This document shows positions 25,423-35,013 of a DNA stretch of 64,000 nucleotides, one piece after another. The notes below the pieces were generated by a model. It saw only the letters and a list, made by a program, of their open reading frames with translations. It did no database searches and had not been told where the DNA came from. The number at the start of each line of letters is the position of its first letter. The stretch's first letter is position 1. Origin of the DNA: Nitrospiraceae bacterium (GTDB lineage Bacteria; Nitrospirota; Nitrospiria; Nitrospirales; Nitrospiraceae); assembly GCA_009692155.1 (NCBI GenBank), contig SHZW01000011.1, positions 1-64,000 of the forward strand. Direction: 5' to 3'. The position numbers were made by a program, and so were the translations under genes.

Positions 25423-26229
25423 CTATTCCTCTTCTTCCTGCTCGCGCCCCACCGATTTGCAGACACCGCGTTTCGTCCCTTCCATGAACGCCAGCACCGT
25501 CAGCACGTCGTCGCTCTCCTTGAATTCTTCCTTCGCCAGCCTGACGGCTTCCGCGACCCGATGCCCGGATCGAAACAGCACCTCGTACGCCTGCTTGAGC
25601 GTGGCAATGCGCTCACGGGAAAAACCGTGCCGCCGCAACCCGACCGAATTCAGCCCGTACAGTTTCGTCCGGTAGCCGCCGGCCGCCCGCATGAACGGTG
25701 GGACGTCCTGGCCGACGGCGGAGCAGCCGCCGATCATGACATAGGCCCCGATCCGCACATGCTGGTGGATGCCGGCCAGCCCTCCGAGAATCGCATGGTC
25801 GCCGATGGTGATGTGGCCCGCGAGCGTCGCGGCGTTGGCCATGATGATATGGTTGCCGAGGCTGCAGTCATGCGCGATATGGGTATAGGCCATCAGAAAA
25901 TTGTGGTTCCCGATCGCGGTCAAGCCGCCGCCCTGCACGGTGGCGCGATTGACCGTTACATACTCGCGGAAGATGTTGTCGTGGCCGATGACGACTTTCG
26001 TCGGTTCGCCCTTATATTGAAGATGTTGCGGCGGCGTTCCGATCGACGCGTAGGGGTAGAACTGGCAGCGCTCGCCAATTTCCGTCCAGCCCTCCATATA
26101 GACGTGCGCCATCAGACGTGATCCCCGTCCGATTTTCACGTGTTCTCCGACAACCGAGTAGGGGCCGACTTCCACGTCGTCCGCCAGCTCGGCTTTAGGA
26201 TGAACGATCGCGGTGGGATGAATCTGCAC
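25423..26229 (-). CDS. lpxA: UDP-N-acetylglucosamine acyltransferase
   Basis: 268 residues of hexapeptide beta-helix (IHPTAIVHPKAELADDVEVGPYSVVG onward) with the LpxA catalytic region NHNFLMAYTHIAHDCSLGNH (His of AHDC) and a C-terminal helical domain. It performs the first acylation of lipid A synthesis, using 3-hydroxyacyl-ACP. It follows fabZ with an 11-base gap, the usual arrangement. Confidence 0.95.
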   Translation of the reverse strand: MQIHPTAIVHPKAELADDVEVGPYSVVGEHVKIGRGSRLMAHVYMEGWTEIGERCQFYPYASIGTPPQHLQYKGEPTKVVIGHDNIFREYVTVNRATVQGGGLTAIGNHNFLMAYTHIAHDCSLGNHIIMANAATLAGHITIGDHAILGGLAGIHQHVRIGAYVMIGGCSAVGQDVPPFMRAAGGYRTKLYGLNSVGLRRHGFSRERIATLKQAYEVLFRSGHRVAEAVRLAKEEFKESDDVLTVLAFMEGTKRGVCKSVGREQEEEE

Positions 26230-26240
26230 TATTCCTCCTG

Positions 26241-26699
26241 CTACTTATCCTCGGCCAGGGCCTTCTCTTCCGTCACCATCGCCGTCAGCTTGGCCTCGCA
26301 CACCAGTTCGTCGCCGACATAGGCCTTGCCTTGCATCTTCCAGAAGGGAGGGCGCTTTTTGAGGACGTCGATCTCGAACCGAAGCTGATCGCCCGGCACA
26401 ACGGGCCGTCGGAATTTGGCGTTCTCGACGCCGGTCAGATACACCACCGGCCGACTGGTTGCCGCAAACGACTTGAATGCCAGCACCCCGCCCGTCTGCG
26501 CCAGCGCTTCCAGAATCAACACGCCCGGCATGATCGGCCGGCCCGGGAAATGCCCCTGGAAGAACGGCTCGTTGATCGTGACGTTTTTCAAGCCGACGAT
26601 CCGCCGGCTCTCCTCCATCTCGGTGATGCGATCCACGAGCAGAAACGGATACCGATGGGGAAGCGTGGCGTGGATCGCCCCGATATCTAAGCCTGCCAT
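26241..26699 (-). CDS. fabZ: 3-hydroxyacyl-ACP dehydratase
   Basis: 152 residues, hot-dog fold: LPHRYPFLLVDRI, then the catalytic His/Glu pair in FFQGHFPGRPIMPGVLILEALAQ. It dehydrates 3-hydroxyacyl-ACP in fatty acid synthesis and thereby competes with LpxA for the same pool, which explains the common pairing of the two genes. Confidence 0.95.
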   Translation of the reverse strand: MAGLDIGAIHATLPHRYPFLLVDRITEMEESRRIVGLKNVTINEPFFQGHFPGRPIMPGVLILEALAQTGGVLAFKSFAATSRPVVYLTGVENAKFRRPVVPGDQLRFEIDVLKKRPPFWKMQGKAYVGDELVCEAKLTAMVTEEKALAEDK

Positions 26700-26736
26700 A
26701 AGCCTGCCCCTCTGCGAACGCGCGTCCGGCCGGCGG

Positions 26737-27297
26737 TCATTTGTTCCGCCGGTCGAATTCCTTGACCACCTGGTCCGTCAGATTGACCGACGCATGGGCA
26801 TAGAGCACCACCTGAATCGTGGCCGCCCCGCCTTCATCGATCACCGCCGTGAATCCGCCCTTCTCCGCGACAGCCTGCACCGCCTCGTCGATCTTCCTCT
26901 GGAACTCGACTGCAACTTCTTTTTGCTTCTGCTGGATCTCGCGATCGAAATTTTGAATCCTGCGCTGATAGTTTTCGAACTTGCCGCGGAACTCCTCCTG
27001 CTTATTGAGCTTCGCCGACTCGTTGAGCACGCTCTCCTTGGCTTTCAATTCATCTTCCAGCTTCTTGAGCTCCTGATCGTCCGTCGCGATGATGCGCTGG
27101 CGGCTGCCCTGAAACTCCTTCAGCGAATCCATCGCGCGCTTGCCCGCCTTCGTCTGATCAATAATCGTCCGTTGCTGGATCACGCCGACCTTGAACGGCT
27201 CCGCCGCCGAGGCCAGCTCCGCCAGCCCTGCCAGCCCTGATTGGGACACGATCAACAACCCCGCTGCCACCACCCATGATGCCATTCCGGTTTTCAT
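26737..27297 (-). CDS. skp: OmpH/Skp-family periplasmic chaperone (first)
   Basis: 186 residues with a signal peptide (about 1-30, ending SAAEP), FKVGVIQQRTIIDQTKAGKRAMDSL as the family's N-terminal strand, and a long charged coiled coil (about 70-145). Skp trimers hold unfolded outer-membrane proteins for BamA. It lies immediately downstream of a second family member. Confidence 0.85.
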   Translation of the reverse strand: MKTGMASWVVAAGLLIVSQSGLAGLAELASAAEPFKVGVIQQRTIIDQTKAGKRAMDSLKEFQGSRQRIIATDDQELKKLEDELKAKESVLNESAKLNKQEEFRGKFENYQRRIQNFDREIQQKQKEVAVEFQRKIDEAVQAVAEKGGFTAVIDEGGAATIQVVLYAHASVNLTDQVVKEFDRRNK

Positions 27298-27315
27298 ATG
27301 TCGCTCCTTTCCGTT

Positions 27316-27903
27316 CTACTGCCCGCTCTTGTTAAATTCCTCGATGACCTTCGTCGTGATGTCGAGCGAGGTATCGTAATACACGGTCGAGCTCCCCTTC
27401 CCCTTCTCAACGACCAGCGCCAGTCCCATCTGCTGGGCCAGTTTGGCCACCACTTTCTCGATTTTTCCTCGGAATCCCTCGAAAACATCTCTCTGCTTTT
27501 CCTGGATTTCACGATTCATTTGATTCGCTTTCTGCTGAGCTTCCATCATCCGGCGGCGGAACTGCTCCTCCCGCTCCTTCTTCGCATTGGCGCTCAGCAC
27601 GCTGGCCTGCTTCATTAAATCTTCTTCCATGCGCCGCAGCTCTTTTTCATCCGATTCCACCAGCCCCTGGCGGCTCTTCGCGAACGCCGCCAGCGATTCC
27701 ATGGCTTTCTTGCCGGCGTCCGTCTCGCTCAGAATACGCGGCGGGTCCACCACGCCGATGGGCAGGCCTGATCGGCCGGTCGGTTGCGATTCGGCGGAAC
27801 TGGCAAAGCCTCCTGCGAGAAGCGGCGCGCACAGCACAATCATCCATCCCGTGCGATGCCACCGGCACCATCCTGTCCGCTGCCCCACGTTTCGCGTGCT
27901 CAT
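27316..27903 (-). CDS. OmpH/Skp-family periplasmic chaperone (second)
   Basis: 195 residues from ATG 27903; the upstream extension of the frame overlaps bamA antisense-like sequence and is rejected. It has a Trp/Arg-rich N-region, a hydrophobic segment (MIVLCAPLLAGGF), PIGVVDPPRILSETDAGKKAMESL, then a coiled coil. It is related to the next gene but diverged. It occupies the slot between bamA and fabZ where many genomes carry lpxD. Confidence 0.8.
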   Translation of the reverse strand: MSTRNVGQRTGWCRWHRTGWMIVLCAPLLAGGFASSAESQPTGRSGLPIGVVDPPRILSETDAGKKAMESLAAFAKSRQGLVESDEKELRRMEEDLMKQASVLSANAKKEREEQFRRRMMEAQQKANQMNREIQEKQRDVFEGFRGKIEKVVAKLAQQMGLALVVEKGKGSSTVYYDTSLDITTKVIEEFNKSGQ

Positions 27904-27931
27904 GCCGTATCTCCTCCAATGCGTGCCATTG

Positions 27932-30259
27932 TTAGAACAACGATCCGATGGAAAACTCGAAGACCTGTTTCCGCTCCTGAGGATTTGGGTCGAGATTGAA
28001 CCCGTAGGCGAGACGGAGCGGCCCGAACGGCGACAGCCAGCGGGCTTCGACACCGGCCGACTGGCGAAACTTCATCGTGAATTCTTCGCCCTCCAGGAAC
28101 CCTTTGCCGTAATCGAAAAAGATGACGCCGTTCAGCTTCGCCTCGGCCGAAATGGGAAAAATAAAATCGTTGTTGATAATGACCTGGCGATTGGCGCCGA
28201 TCAGCGTCCCGCTCGGCGTCACAGGTCCAGCACGGCCGAAGACGAATCCGCGCATCGTGTTGATACCGCCGACATAAAACAGTTCTGTCAGCGGAATCGG
28301 CGCGCCGTCGAGGCCCTCCGTAACTCCGAACCGTGCGCGAATCGCATGGCGGGTGTCCCAGAACAATGGCGTGTACTTGACGGCATCGATCTGGAATTTA
28401 TAGAAGTTGTTCGACCCTCCCAGGTACTTGCTGCCGTAATCGAGGTTGATCGCGCTTCGGGTTCCATTCCTGGGATCCATGTAATTGTCCCTGGTATCGC
28501 GGGACAGCACGGAACGAAATCCCGATGTTGACTGTTTCCCGAGCTGGGCTTTGGCGAACTGCGGGGCGTCCTGCTGCACATCTTTGATCGTCAAATTTTC
28601 CGCAATGGGGCTGAACGCACCGGACGCGAACTCCGAAAACCACCGCCCAAACGACAAGGTGACGCCGGATTTATTCTCGATGTACGTCTGATAATTGGTC
28701 ACCGTATTGAACACATCCAACTGCATCGACATCTGCGAATCCCTGAAGTACGGTTCGCGGAAAGTGATCAATCCGAGGTTGCGCCGCTGGCCCAACTGGC
28801 CACGGATTTTGAGCATGTGCCCGCGCCCTTGCAGGTTGCCTTCGGTGATATCTATCACCGACGTCAACTGGTCCAGGGTGCTGTAACCGCCGCCGATGCT
28901 GAACTGCCCCGTGTTCTTCTCTTTGACCTTGACGTTCAGATCCACCTTGTCCGGAGAAACCTGCTGGGGCAAAATTTCGACCGTCTCGAAAAACTGGAGA
29001 TTGTTGAGCCGCTGGAAGCTCCGCTGCATGGACACCGTATCGATCACTTCCTGCTCGTTGATGCGGACCTCGCGACGAATGACATTGTCGCGGGTTTTAT
29101 CGTTGCCAGAAATGTTGATTTTTCGGACCCGAATCAGTTCGCCTTCCTTGATGTTGAAGACCAGCGCGGCCGTTTTGGCCTGCTCGTCCTTGGCCATCCC
29201 GTAATCCGAATCGGCAAACGAGTAGCCCTTCGTGCCGTACAAATCCTTGATGCGCTTGTTCTCGTCGAACACCTTCGAGACCTGGACGATTTCACCGGAC
29301 ACCAGCTTGGACCCGGCCCTCAACTCCTCTTCCTCGAACAACGTGTTGCCGCGATAGCCGATCTCGCCCACCGTGAACGCGTCGCCCTCCACGATCGTGA
29401 ACGTCACCGTGAACCATTTTTTATCTTCGGTCAGTTCCACCACCGGCGCGCTCACCTGCACGTTCAGATGGCCTTTGTTGTAATAGTTGCCTCGAATCCG
29501 TTCGGCGTCATTCGCCATCTCGTCGCGCTTGAGCAGGCCGGAGTCGCTGAACGTCGACGGCAGCGACAGTTGCGTGATAATTCCGTACAGCGGGATCCAC
29601 TCGCGCGTCGCGAGATTTTTCAGCATCTCCTTCTTTTTGAAGACGCTCATGCCCTCAAAGTTCACTGCCTTGATCTTCGCCCGGTCGCCCTCTTTGACGA
29701 ACAACGTCAGGCGCTTCCGGTCTTCCTCCACGGATTGAATGATCGGCACCACCTGCACGTTGTAGTATCCGTCCTCCTGGTAGGCCTGGCGGACGCGCTC
29801 GGCGCTTTCCTTCGCCTGCTGTTGGTCCAAAAACGAGTTGTTGCGGATCGTGATTTTCTCCTTCAGCTTATCGTCGCTGAGACTGTCGTTGCCGTCAAAC
29901 ACGATATCCGTGATGAACGGCTTCTCCCGCACGACGAACACGATGGCGACGCCTCCCGGCACCGGCTCGGTCTCGATCCGCACATCTTCATAAAAACCCA
30001 TCTCGTAGATGAGTCGAATCTGGGTCCGGACGGCCTCGCCCGTGTACTGATCGCCGACCTTGAGCGTGAGCCGCCCCCGTACGGCCGTTTCCTCGATCCG
30101 TTTGGCGCCCCGGATCTGAATGGATTTCACCTTCTGCTCGCCGTCCTGGGCTTGCACCACACCCGGCGTGGTGATCAGCAACGCGAGCAGGAGACTCAGA
30201 GCACGGATGAACCACCCCCCAGTCACAGTGGTCACTGCGGCCTTCCCGTCCAAGGCCAT
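27932..30259 (-). CDS. bamA: Outer-membrane protein assembly factor BamA
   Basis: 775 residues: a signal peptide ending GVVQAQ, about five POTRA domains (to about 430; for example KSIQIRGAKRIEETAVRGRL), and a C-terminal 16-strand Omp85 barrel with the family loop GRAGPVTPSGTLIGANRQ and a terminal Phe (FSIGSLF), the usual BamA recognition signal. It inserts beta-barrel proteins into the outer membrane. It is the first gene after the minus-strand promoter at 30439-30467. A 5-bp hairpin (30263-30275) lies three bases before the ATG and no clear ribosome site is visible. Confidence 0.95.
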   Translation of the reverse strand: MALDGKAAVTTVTGGWFIRALSLLLALLITTPGVVQAQDGEQKVKSIQIRGAKRIEETAVRGRLTLKVGDQYTGEAVRTQIRLIYEMGFYEDVRIETEPVPGGVAIVFVVREKPFITDIVFDGNDSLSDDKLKEKITIRNNSFLDQQQAKESAERVRQAYQEDGYYNVQVVPIIQSVEEDRKRLTLFVKEGDRAKIKAVNFEGMSVFKKKEMLKNLATREWIPLYGIITQLSLPSTFSDSGLLKRDEMANDAERIRGNYYNKGHLNVQVSAPVVELTEDKKWFTVTFTIVEGDAFTVGEIGYRGNTLFEEEELRAGSKLVSGEIVQVSKVFDENKRIKDLYGTKGYSFADSDYGMAKDEQAKTAALVFNIKEGELIRVRKINISGNDKTRDNVIRREVRINEQEVIDTVSMQRSFQRLNNLQFFETVEILPQQVSPDKVDLNVKVKEKNTGQFSIGGGYSTLDQLTSVIDITEGNLQGRGHMLKIRGQLGQRRNLGLITFREPYFRDSQMSMQLDVFNTVTNYQTYIENKSGVTLSFGRWFSEFASGAFSPIAENLTIKDVQQDAPQFAKAQLGKQSTSGFRSVLSRDTRDNYMDPRNGTRSAINLDYGSKYLGGSNNFYKFQIDAVKYTPLFWDTRHAIRARFGVTEGLDGAPIPLTELFYVGGINTMRGFVFGRAGPVTPSGTLIGANRQVIINNDFIFPISAEAKLNGVIFFDYGKGFLEGEEFTMKFRQSAGVEARWLSPFGPLRLAYGFNLDPNPQERKQVFEFSIGSLF

Positions 30260-30438
30260 CGACCACGGATCGTGGAGATTGCACGTAAAGAATTAGAGCC
30301 TGTTTCGGATGCACGGGCACCGCCCCGGCCGTTTCGGATTGTACACATGCGCATCACTCTCACATCCAAACCAGAAGGAGCTGTGCTTCCGCACATGGCC
30401 ACCCCCTGAGTTCTCCAAGGTTTTGAAAAATCTAAGGA

Positions 30439-30467
30439 ATTATACTGGCCGATTCAATTTATGTAAA
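30439..30467 (-). promoter_or_regulatory. Sigma-70 type promoter for bamA and the envelope block
   Basis: On the minus strand, TTTACA (30467-30462) and a perfect TATAAT (30444-30439) are spaced by 17 bases. The predicted start near 30432 gives a leader of about 170 bases before bamA. The next convincing hexamer pair on this strand is far downstream, so it may drive much of the LPS block. Confidence 0.75.
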
Positions 30468-30513
30468 GCGATTTTCGACGCACCCGCGCCGGTTTCGCGC
30501 GTCCCGGGTTGCC

Positions 30514-30543
30514 TTGACTTTCTTTCGACCCATCCCCTAGTAT
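30514..30543 (+). promoter_or_regulatory. Sigma-70 type promoter for galU, leaderless
   Basis: TTGACT (30514-30519), an 18-base spacer and TAGTAT (30538-30543). Transcription would begin about 30550, at the ATG of galU (30551), so the message would lack a 5' leader. No ribosome-binding motif is present in the few bases before the ATG. Confidence 0.6.
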
Positions 30544-30550
30544 CCGAAGC

Positions 30551-31426
30551 ATGTCGTCCGCACTCGTCCGGAAAGCCATCATCCCGGCCGCAGGCCTCGG
30601 AACACGATTTCTGCCCGCAACCAAGGCCTCTCCCAAAGAAATGCTGCCGCTGGTGGACAAACCGCTGATCCAGTATGCCGTGGAGGAAGCCGTCGCCTCA
30701 GGCATTGAAGACATCATCATTATTACCGGGCGCGGCAAGCGGGCGATCGAGGACCATTTCGACCGGTCGTTTGAGCTCGAAGAGAATCTGAAAGGCAACG
30801 GAAAAGCACAACTACTCAAGGACATCCGCGACATTTCCCGATTGGCCAACTTTTGCTACGTCAGACAGCCGGAGGCCCTGGGTCTGGGACACGCCGTCCT
30901 CTGCGCGCAACACCTGATCGGCGACGAACCCTTTGCTGTCATTCTGGGCGATGAGGTGATTGATTCGAAGATCCCGGCGCTGGCCCAGTTGATGCGCATT
31001 TTCGATGCGGGCAACGGCGCGGTGCTGGGAGTCCAGAAAGTCCGCCGGCAGGACGTGAGTCACTACGGCATCATCGACGCCCAGCGCATCTCCGACGGCC
31101 TCCACCGCATCGTCGATCTCGTGGAAAAACCGGCTCCGGCCCAGGCCCCGTCCCGCTACGCCGTCATCGGACGCTACGTGCTGTCGCCGGAGATTTTTCC
31201 TATTCTCGAACGGACGCGCCCCGGCAAGAACCGTGAAATTCAACTGACGGATGCGCTCCGGCAGCTCGCACGGGAAGCTCCCAGCTACGCCAAGGAAATC
31301 GTCGGGCAGCGATACGACGCCGGCGACAAACTGGGCTTTCTCCAGGCCACCGTCGAGTTTGCGCTCAAAAGCCCGACGCTGGGGCGGCCGTTTTCCGCCT
31401 ATCTCAAGCAGGTGGCCAGGCGATAG
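30551..31426 (+). CDS. galU: UTP-glucose-1-phosphate uridylyltransferase
   Basis: 291 residues: KAIIPAAGLGTRFLPATKASPKEMLPLVDKPLIQYAVEEA is the nucleotide-binding start of GalU. EALGLGHAVLCA and FAVILGDEVID (metal site) follow, and VEKP appears near residue 200. It makes UDP-glucose, a donor for LPS core and other glycans. It is divergent from bamA across about 290 bases that contain both promoters. Confidence 0.95.
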   Translation: MSSALVRKAIIPAAGLGTRFLPATKASPKEMLPLVDKPLIQYAVEEAVASGIEDIIIITGRGKRAIEDHFDRSFELEENLKGNGKAQLLKDIRDISRLANFCYVRQPEALGLGHAVLCAQHLIGDEPFAVILGDEVIDSKIPALAQLMRIFDAGNGAVLGVQKVRRQDVSHYGIIDAQRISDGLHRIVDLVEKPAPAQAPSRYAVIGRYVLSPEIFPILERTRPGKNREIQLTDALRQLAREAPSYAKEIVGQRYDAGDKLGFLQATVEFALKSPTLGRPFSAYLKQVARR

Positions 31427-31470
31427 TCCGCACCGGCGGCACGCCATCCACCCGCAACCGTCACGAGGCC

Positions 31471-33984
31471 ATGTCCATGCCAGCCGAATCCAACGAACGC
31501 GAGACGCCGCAGACGGAGATTCCGGATCAGTTGCCCCTCCTGCCGGTGCGTGACATCGTCGTATTCCCCTATATGGTCCTGCCGCTGTTCGTCGGCCGGG
31601 AGATGTCCATCAAGGCGATCGAAGCGGCCCTGGCAGGCAACCGGATGATCTTTCTGGCAACCCAAAAGGCGCTCGATGTGGAGAATCCCTCGCCGGACGA
31701 CATCCACGCCGTCGGCACGGTCGGCATCATCATGCGCATGCTCAAGCTGCCCGACGAGCGCATCAAAATTCTCGTCCAGGGGCTCGCCAAAGCCAAGTCG
31801 GTCGAATACATCCAGACCGATCCCTACTATTCTGTCCGCATCGTCAAGATTCTGGACGCCAAGGCCGCTCCCTCGCCGCTCGAGTCCGAGGCGGTCATGC
31901 GGACGGTCAAGGAGCAGCTCGAACGCATCGTCGGTCTGGGCAGGGTCCTGATGCCGGACGTGATGGTCGTCATCGAAAACCTGGACGACCCGGGCCGTCT
32001 GGCCGACATAATCGTGTCCAATCTGGGGCTCAAGGTGGACATCACGCAGAGCGTCCTGGAAATCGAGCATCCGCTCGTCCGACTCAAGCGGGTCAGCGAG
32101 ATTCTGGCCAAGGAAATCGACGTCCTCTCGATGCAGCAGAAAATTCAGCAGCAGGCCAAGGGGGAGATGGACAAAACGCAGCGCGAGTACTTCCTGCGCG
32201 AACAGCTCAAGGCCATCCAGAAGGAACTGGGCGAACTGGACGAACGGACCGAAGAGGCCACCGAGTTCCGCACGCGCATCAAAGACGCGAAGATGCCCGA
32301 GAAAGTCTTGAAAGAGTGCGAGAAACAACTCAAGCGACTCGAAAAAATGCACCCCGATACGGCCGAATCCGCCACCGTCAGGACCTATCTCGAGTGGATG
32401 GTGGACCTGCCGTGGAGCAAACGCTCCAAGGACAATCTGGACATCAAGGCCGCGGCCAAGGTTCTGGACGAAGACCATTACGATCTGGAGAAGGTCAAGG
32501 AGCGTATTCTCGAGTACCTCGCGGTCCGCAAGCTGAAAGAGAAAATGAAGGGCCCCATTCTCTGCTTTGTCGGACCGCCGGGAGTCGGCAAAACATCGCT
32601 GGGCAAATCCATCGCGCGCGCGCTGGGACGGGAGTTCGTCCGGATCAGCCTCGGCGGCGTCCGCGACGAAGCCGAGATCCGCGGCCATCGCCGGACCTAC
32701 GTCGGCGCCCTGCCCGGCCGCATCCTCCAGAGCATCAAACAGGCCGGCACCAGCAATCCCGTCTTCATGATGGACGAGATCGACAAGGTCGGCGCAGATT
32801 TCCGGGGCGATCCCTCGGCCGCTCTGCTGGAGGTCCTGGATCCGGAACAAAACCACGCGTTCAGCGATCACTATCTGAGCGTGCCGTTCGATCTGTCAGA
32901 GGTCATGTTCGTCACGACCGCCAACCTCAGGGATCCGATTCTGTCCGCGCTGCGGGACCGAATGGAAATGATCGAGATCCCCGGCTATTCCGAGGAGGAA
33001 AAACTCGGCATCGCGCAGCGGTATCTGATCCCGCGGCAGCTCAAGGAGCACGGCATTACAGACGCCCACATCCGGCTGACCGAGCCGGCCCTGCTCCTGA
33101 TGATCTCCCAATACACGCGGGAAGCCGGCGTCCGGAACCTCGAGCGCGAGATCGCCAATACCATGCGCAAGGTGGCCAAGAAGGTCGCGGAAGGTAAAAC
33201 CCCGTGCCAGACCCTCACGCCGGCCAACCTGCACAAATTTCTCGGCGTGCCGAAGTTCACGCCGGAGGCCGAGCAGGAGCACGATGAAGTCGGCGTCGCG
33301 ACCGGCCTGGCCTGGACCGAAACCGGCGGCGATGTCCTGCACATCGAAGCGACGGTCCTCAAAGGCAAGGGACAGTTGACCCTGACCGGCCACCTCGGCG
33401 ACGTCATGAAGGAATCGGCCCAGGCGGCGCTCAGCTACGTGCGTTCGCGGGACAAATGGCTGGGGATCAGCCCCGACACCTTCGCCAAGCACGACATCCA
33501 CATCCACGTGCCGGCCGGCGCAATCCCAAAAGACGGCCCGTCAGCCGGCATCACCATGGCCACGGCGCTGGCGTCGATCCTGTCAAATAAGCCGGTTCGT
33601 CACGACGTGGCGATGACGGGCGAGATCACCTTGCGAGGACGCGTGCTGCCGATCGGCGGCCTGAAAGAGAAGATTCTGGCGGCCAAACGGGCCAAGCTGA
33701 CCACCGTCATCCTCCCCAAACGGAACAAAAAGGATCTGGAGGACATTCCCAAGCATTTGCTAAAGGGCCTCCATCTGGCGTTTGTCGAGACCATGGACGA
33801 CGTATTGAGAGTCGGCCTTCGAAAATCGTCGCCAGCCAAGTCTCCGGCCCGGTCTGTCACCAATGGCCACGGGCGGAAACGCCGCGCGCAGCCCCCAGCC
33901 GTAGCACCGGTCAAACGAAGCAGCCGCCCCCGTCCCCGCCCGATTGCCCCATCGGTATCGGTCCATCCACGCCTCACGCACTGA
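31471..33984 (+). CDS. lon: ATP-dependent protease Lon
   Basis: 837 residues. The N-terminal substrate domain starts LPLLPVRDIVVFPYMVLPLFVGR; the AAA+ domain has Walker A GPPGVGKTSLGKS and Walker B VFMMDEIDKVG. The protease domain has the Ser of KDGPSAGITMA and the Lys of GLKEKILAAKRA. The tail after about residue 790 is basic and low-complexity (Lys/Arg/Pro/Ser). The stop shares one base with the thiL start (TGATG). Confidence 0.96.
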   Translation: MSMPAESNERETPQTEIPDQLPLLPVRDIVVFPYMVLPLFVGREMSIKAIEAALAGNRMIFLATQKALDVENPSPDDIHAVGTVGIIMRMLKLPDERIKILVQGLAKAKSVEYIQTDPYYSVRIVKILDAKAAPSPLESEAVMRTVKEQLERIVGLGRVLMPDVMVVIENLDDPGRLADIIVSNLGLKVDITQSVLEIEHPLVRLKRVSEILAKEIDVLSMQQKIQQQAKGEMDKTQREYFLREQLKAIQKELGELDERTEEATEFRTRIKDAKMPEKVLKECEKQLKRLEKMHPDTAESATVRTYLEWMVDLPWSKRSKDNLDIKAAAKVLDEDHYDLEKVKERILEYLAVRKLKEKMKGPILCFVGPPGVGKTSLGKSIARALGREFVRISLGGVRDEAEIRGHRRTYVGALPGRILQSIKQAGTSNPVFMMDEIDKVGADFRGDPSAALLEVLDPEQNHAFSDHYLSVPFDLSEVMFVTTANLRDPILSALRDRMEMIEIPGYSEEEKLGIAQRYLIPRQLKEHGITDAHIRLTEPALLLMISQYTREAGVRNLEREIANTMRKVAKKVAEGKTPCQTLTPANLHKFLGVPKFTPEAEQEHDEVGVATGLAWTETGGDVLHIEATVLKGKGQLTLTGHLGDVMKESAQAALSYVRSRDKWLGISPDTFAKHDIHIHVPAGAIPKDGPSAGITMATALASILSNKPVRHDVAMTGEITLRGRVLPIGGLKEKILAAKRAKLTTVILPKRNKKDLEDIPKHLLKGLHLAFVETMDDVLRVGLRKSSPAKSPARSVTNGHGRKRRAQPPAVAPVKRSSRPRPRPIAPSVSVHPRLTH

Positions 33985-35006
33985 TGGCTGCCGGGCCTCG
34001 ATTGCGTGAGTTTCAGCTGATCGAGCATCTGCGTCGTCGCTTCGGCCGAACCGGTCCGTCCGTCGTCCTGGGAATCGGCGACGATACCGCGATCATCAAG
34101 CCCCCTCCCGGACGCCATCTGCTGCTGACGACCGACCTGCTGGTTGAAGACATCCACTTCACCCTCTCCACCGCCACATACGAAGAGATCGGCTATAAGG
34201 CCGCGGTTGCCAACCTGAGTGACATCGCGGCAATGGGAGGCACGCCCCACGCGCTTGCCGTCTCCATCGCGATTCCTCGCTCCGTGAACGAAGCTGATGT
34301 GACCAGGCTGTATCGTGGGTTGATGGCCGCTTGCCATCCCTACGGAGTCTCGCTCGTCGGCGGAGATACGTCGGCATCCCGCCATGGTCTGTTCTTGAGC
34401 GTGACCCTGACCGGATACGTCGCGCCAAAGCGAGTCCTGCGTCGGGACGGCGCGTGCATCGGAGACATCGTGTACGTCACCGGCACACTTGGAGATTCTC
34501 TCGCAGGCCTGCAACTACTTCAAAAGCGGCCGAGAAATGGAATCAGCAGGCGGGACATCCGGTATCTGATCGCGCGCCATCGCAGACCGACGCCACGAGT
34601 TCAGGCGGGACAGTTCCTTGTCGCACGCGGGCTGGCCACCGCCGCCATCGATGTCTCCGACGGGCTGTCAGGAGACCTCGTGCATCTCTGCGAACAGAGC
34701 GCGGTCGGAGTTCACATCGATGCGTCGGCCCTGCCGCTCTCGCGCGCCTGCCGGGCCTATGCCGTAGCGACCAGGACCAATCCGATCCAACTGGCGCTTC
34801 GCGGAGGCGAAGATTACGAACTGCTATTCACCGTGCCGGCGACGCGGCGCGACGCACTGGAGCGCCTCCGGCGCCAGGCTGGATGCCGGTTCACGCCCAT
34901 CGGTGTCATCCGATCCAAACGATTCGGCATGACGCTCGCTATCGGCCGCGGCGATGCGACCCCGATTCGCAACACCAGTTACCAACATTTCTCTGCCAAC
35001 GGATAG
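33984..35006 (+). CDS. thiL: Thiamine-monophosphate kinase
   Basis: 340 residues: FQLIEHLRRRF, IGDDTAIIKPPPG, LLTTDLLVEDIHF, AVANLSDIAAMGG and LVGGDTS, all metal/ATP motifs of the ThiL/PurM fold, and later GEDYELLFT. It phosphorylates thiamine monophosphate to the active diphosphate. It is translationally coupled to lon although its pathway partners thiSGE lie 10 kb away on the other strand. Confidence 0.93.
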   Translation: MAAGPRLREFQLIEHLRRRFGRTGPSVVLGIGDDTAIIKPPPGRHLLLTTDLLVEDIHFTLSTATYEEIGYKAAVANLSDIAAMGGTPHALAVSIAIPRSVNEADVTRLYRGLMAACHPYGVSLVGGDTSASRHGLFLSVTLTGYVAPKRVLRRDGACIGDIVYVTGTLGDSLAGLQLLQKRPRNGISRRDIRYLIARHRRPTPRVQAGQFLVARGLATAAIDVSDGLSGDLVHLCEQSAVGVHIDASALPLSRACRAYAVATRTNPIQLALRGGEDYELLFTVPATRRDALERLRRQAGCRFTPIGVIRSKRFGMTLAIGRGDATPIRNTSYQHFSANG

Positions 35007-35013
35007 GGCAACC

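Noticed and set aside
28817-30409. Long plus-strand frame over bamA
   Set aside because: Antisense shadow of bamA with no recognisable domain.
31399-32871. Long minus-strand frame over lon
   Set aside because: Antisense shadow of lon. The translated product has only low-complexity Asp/Leu-rich sequence.
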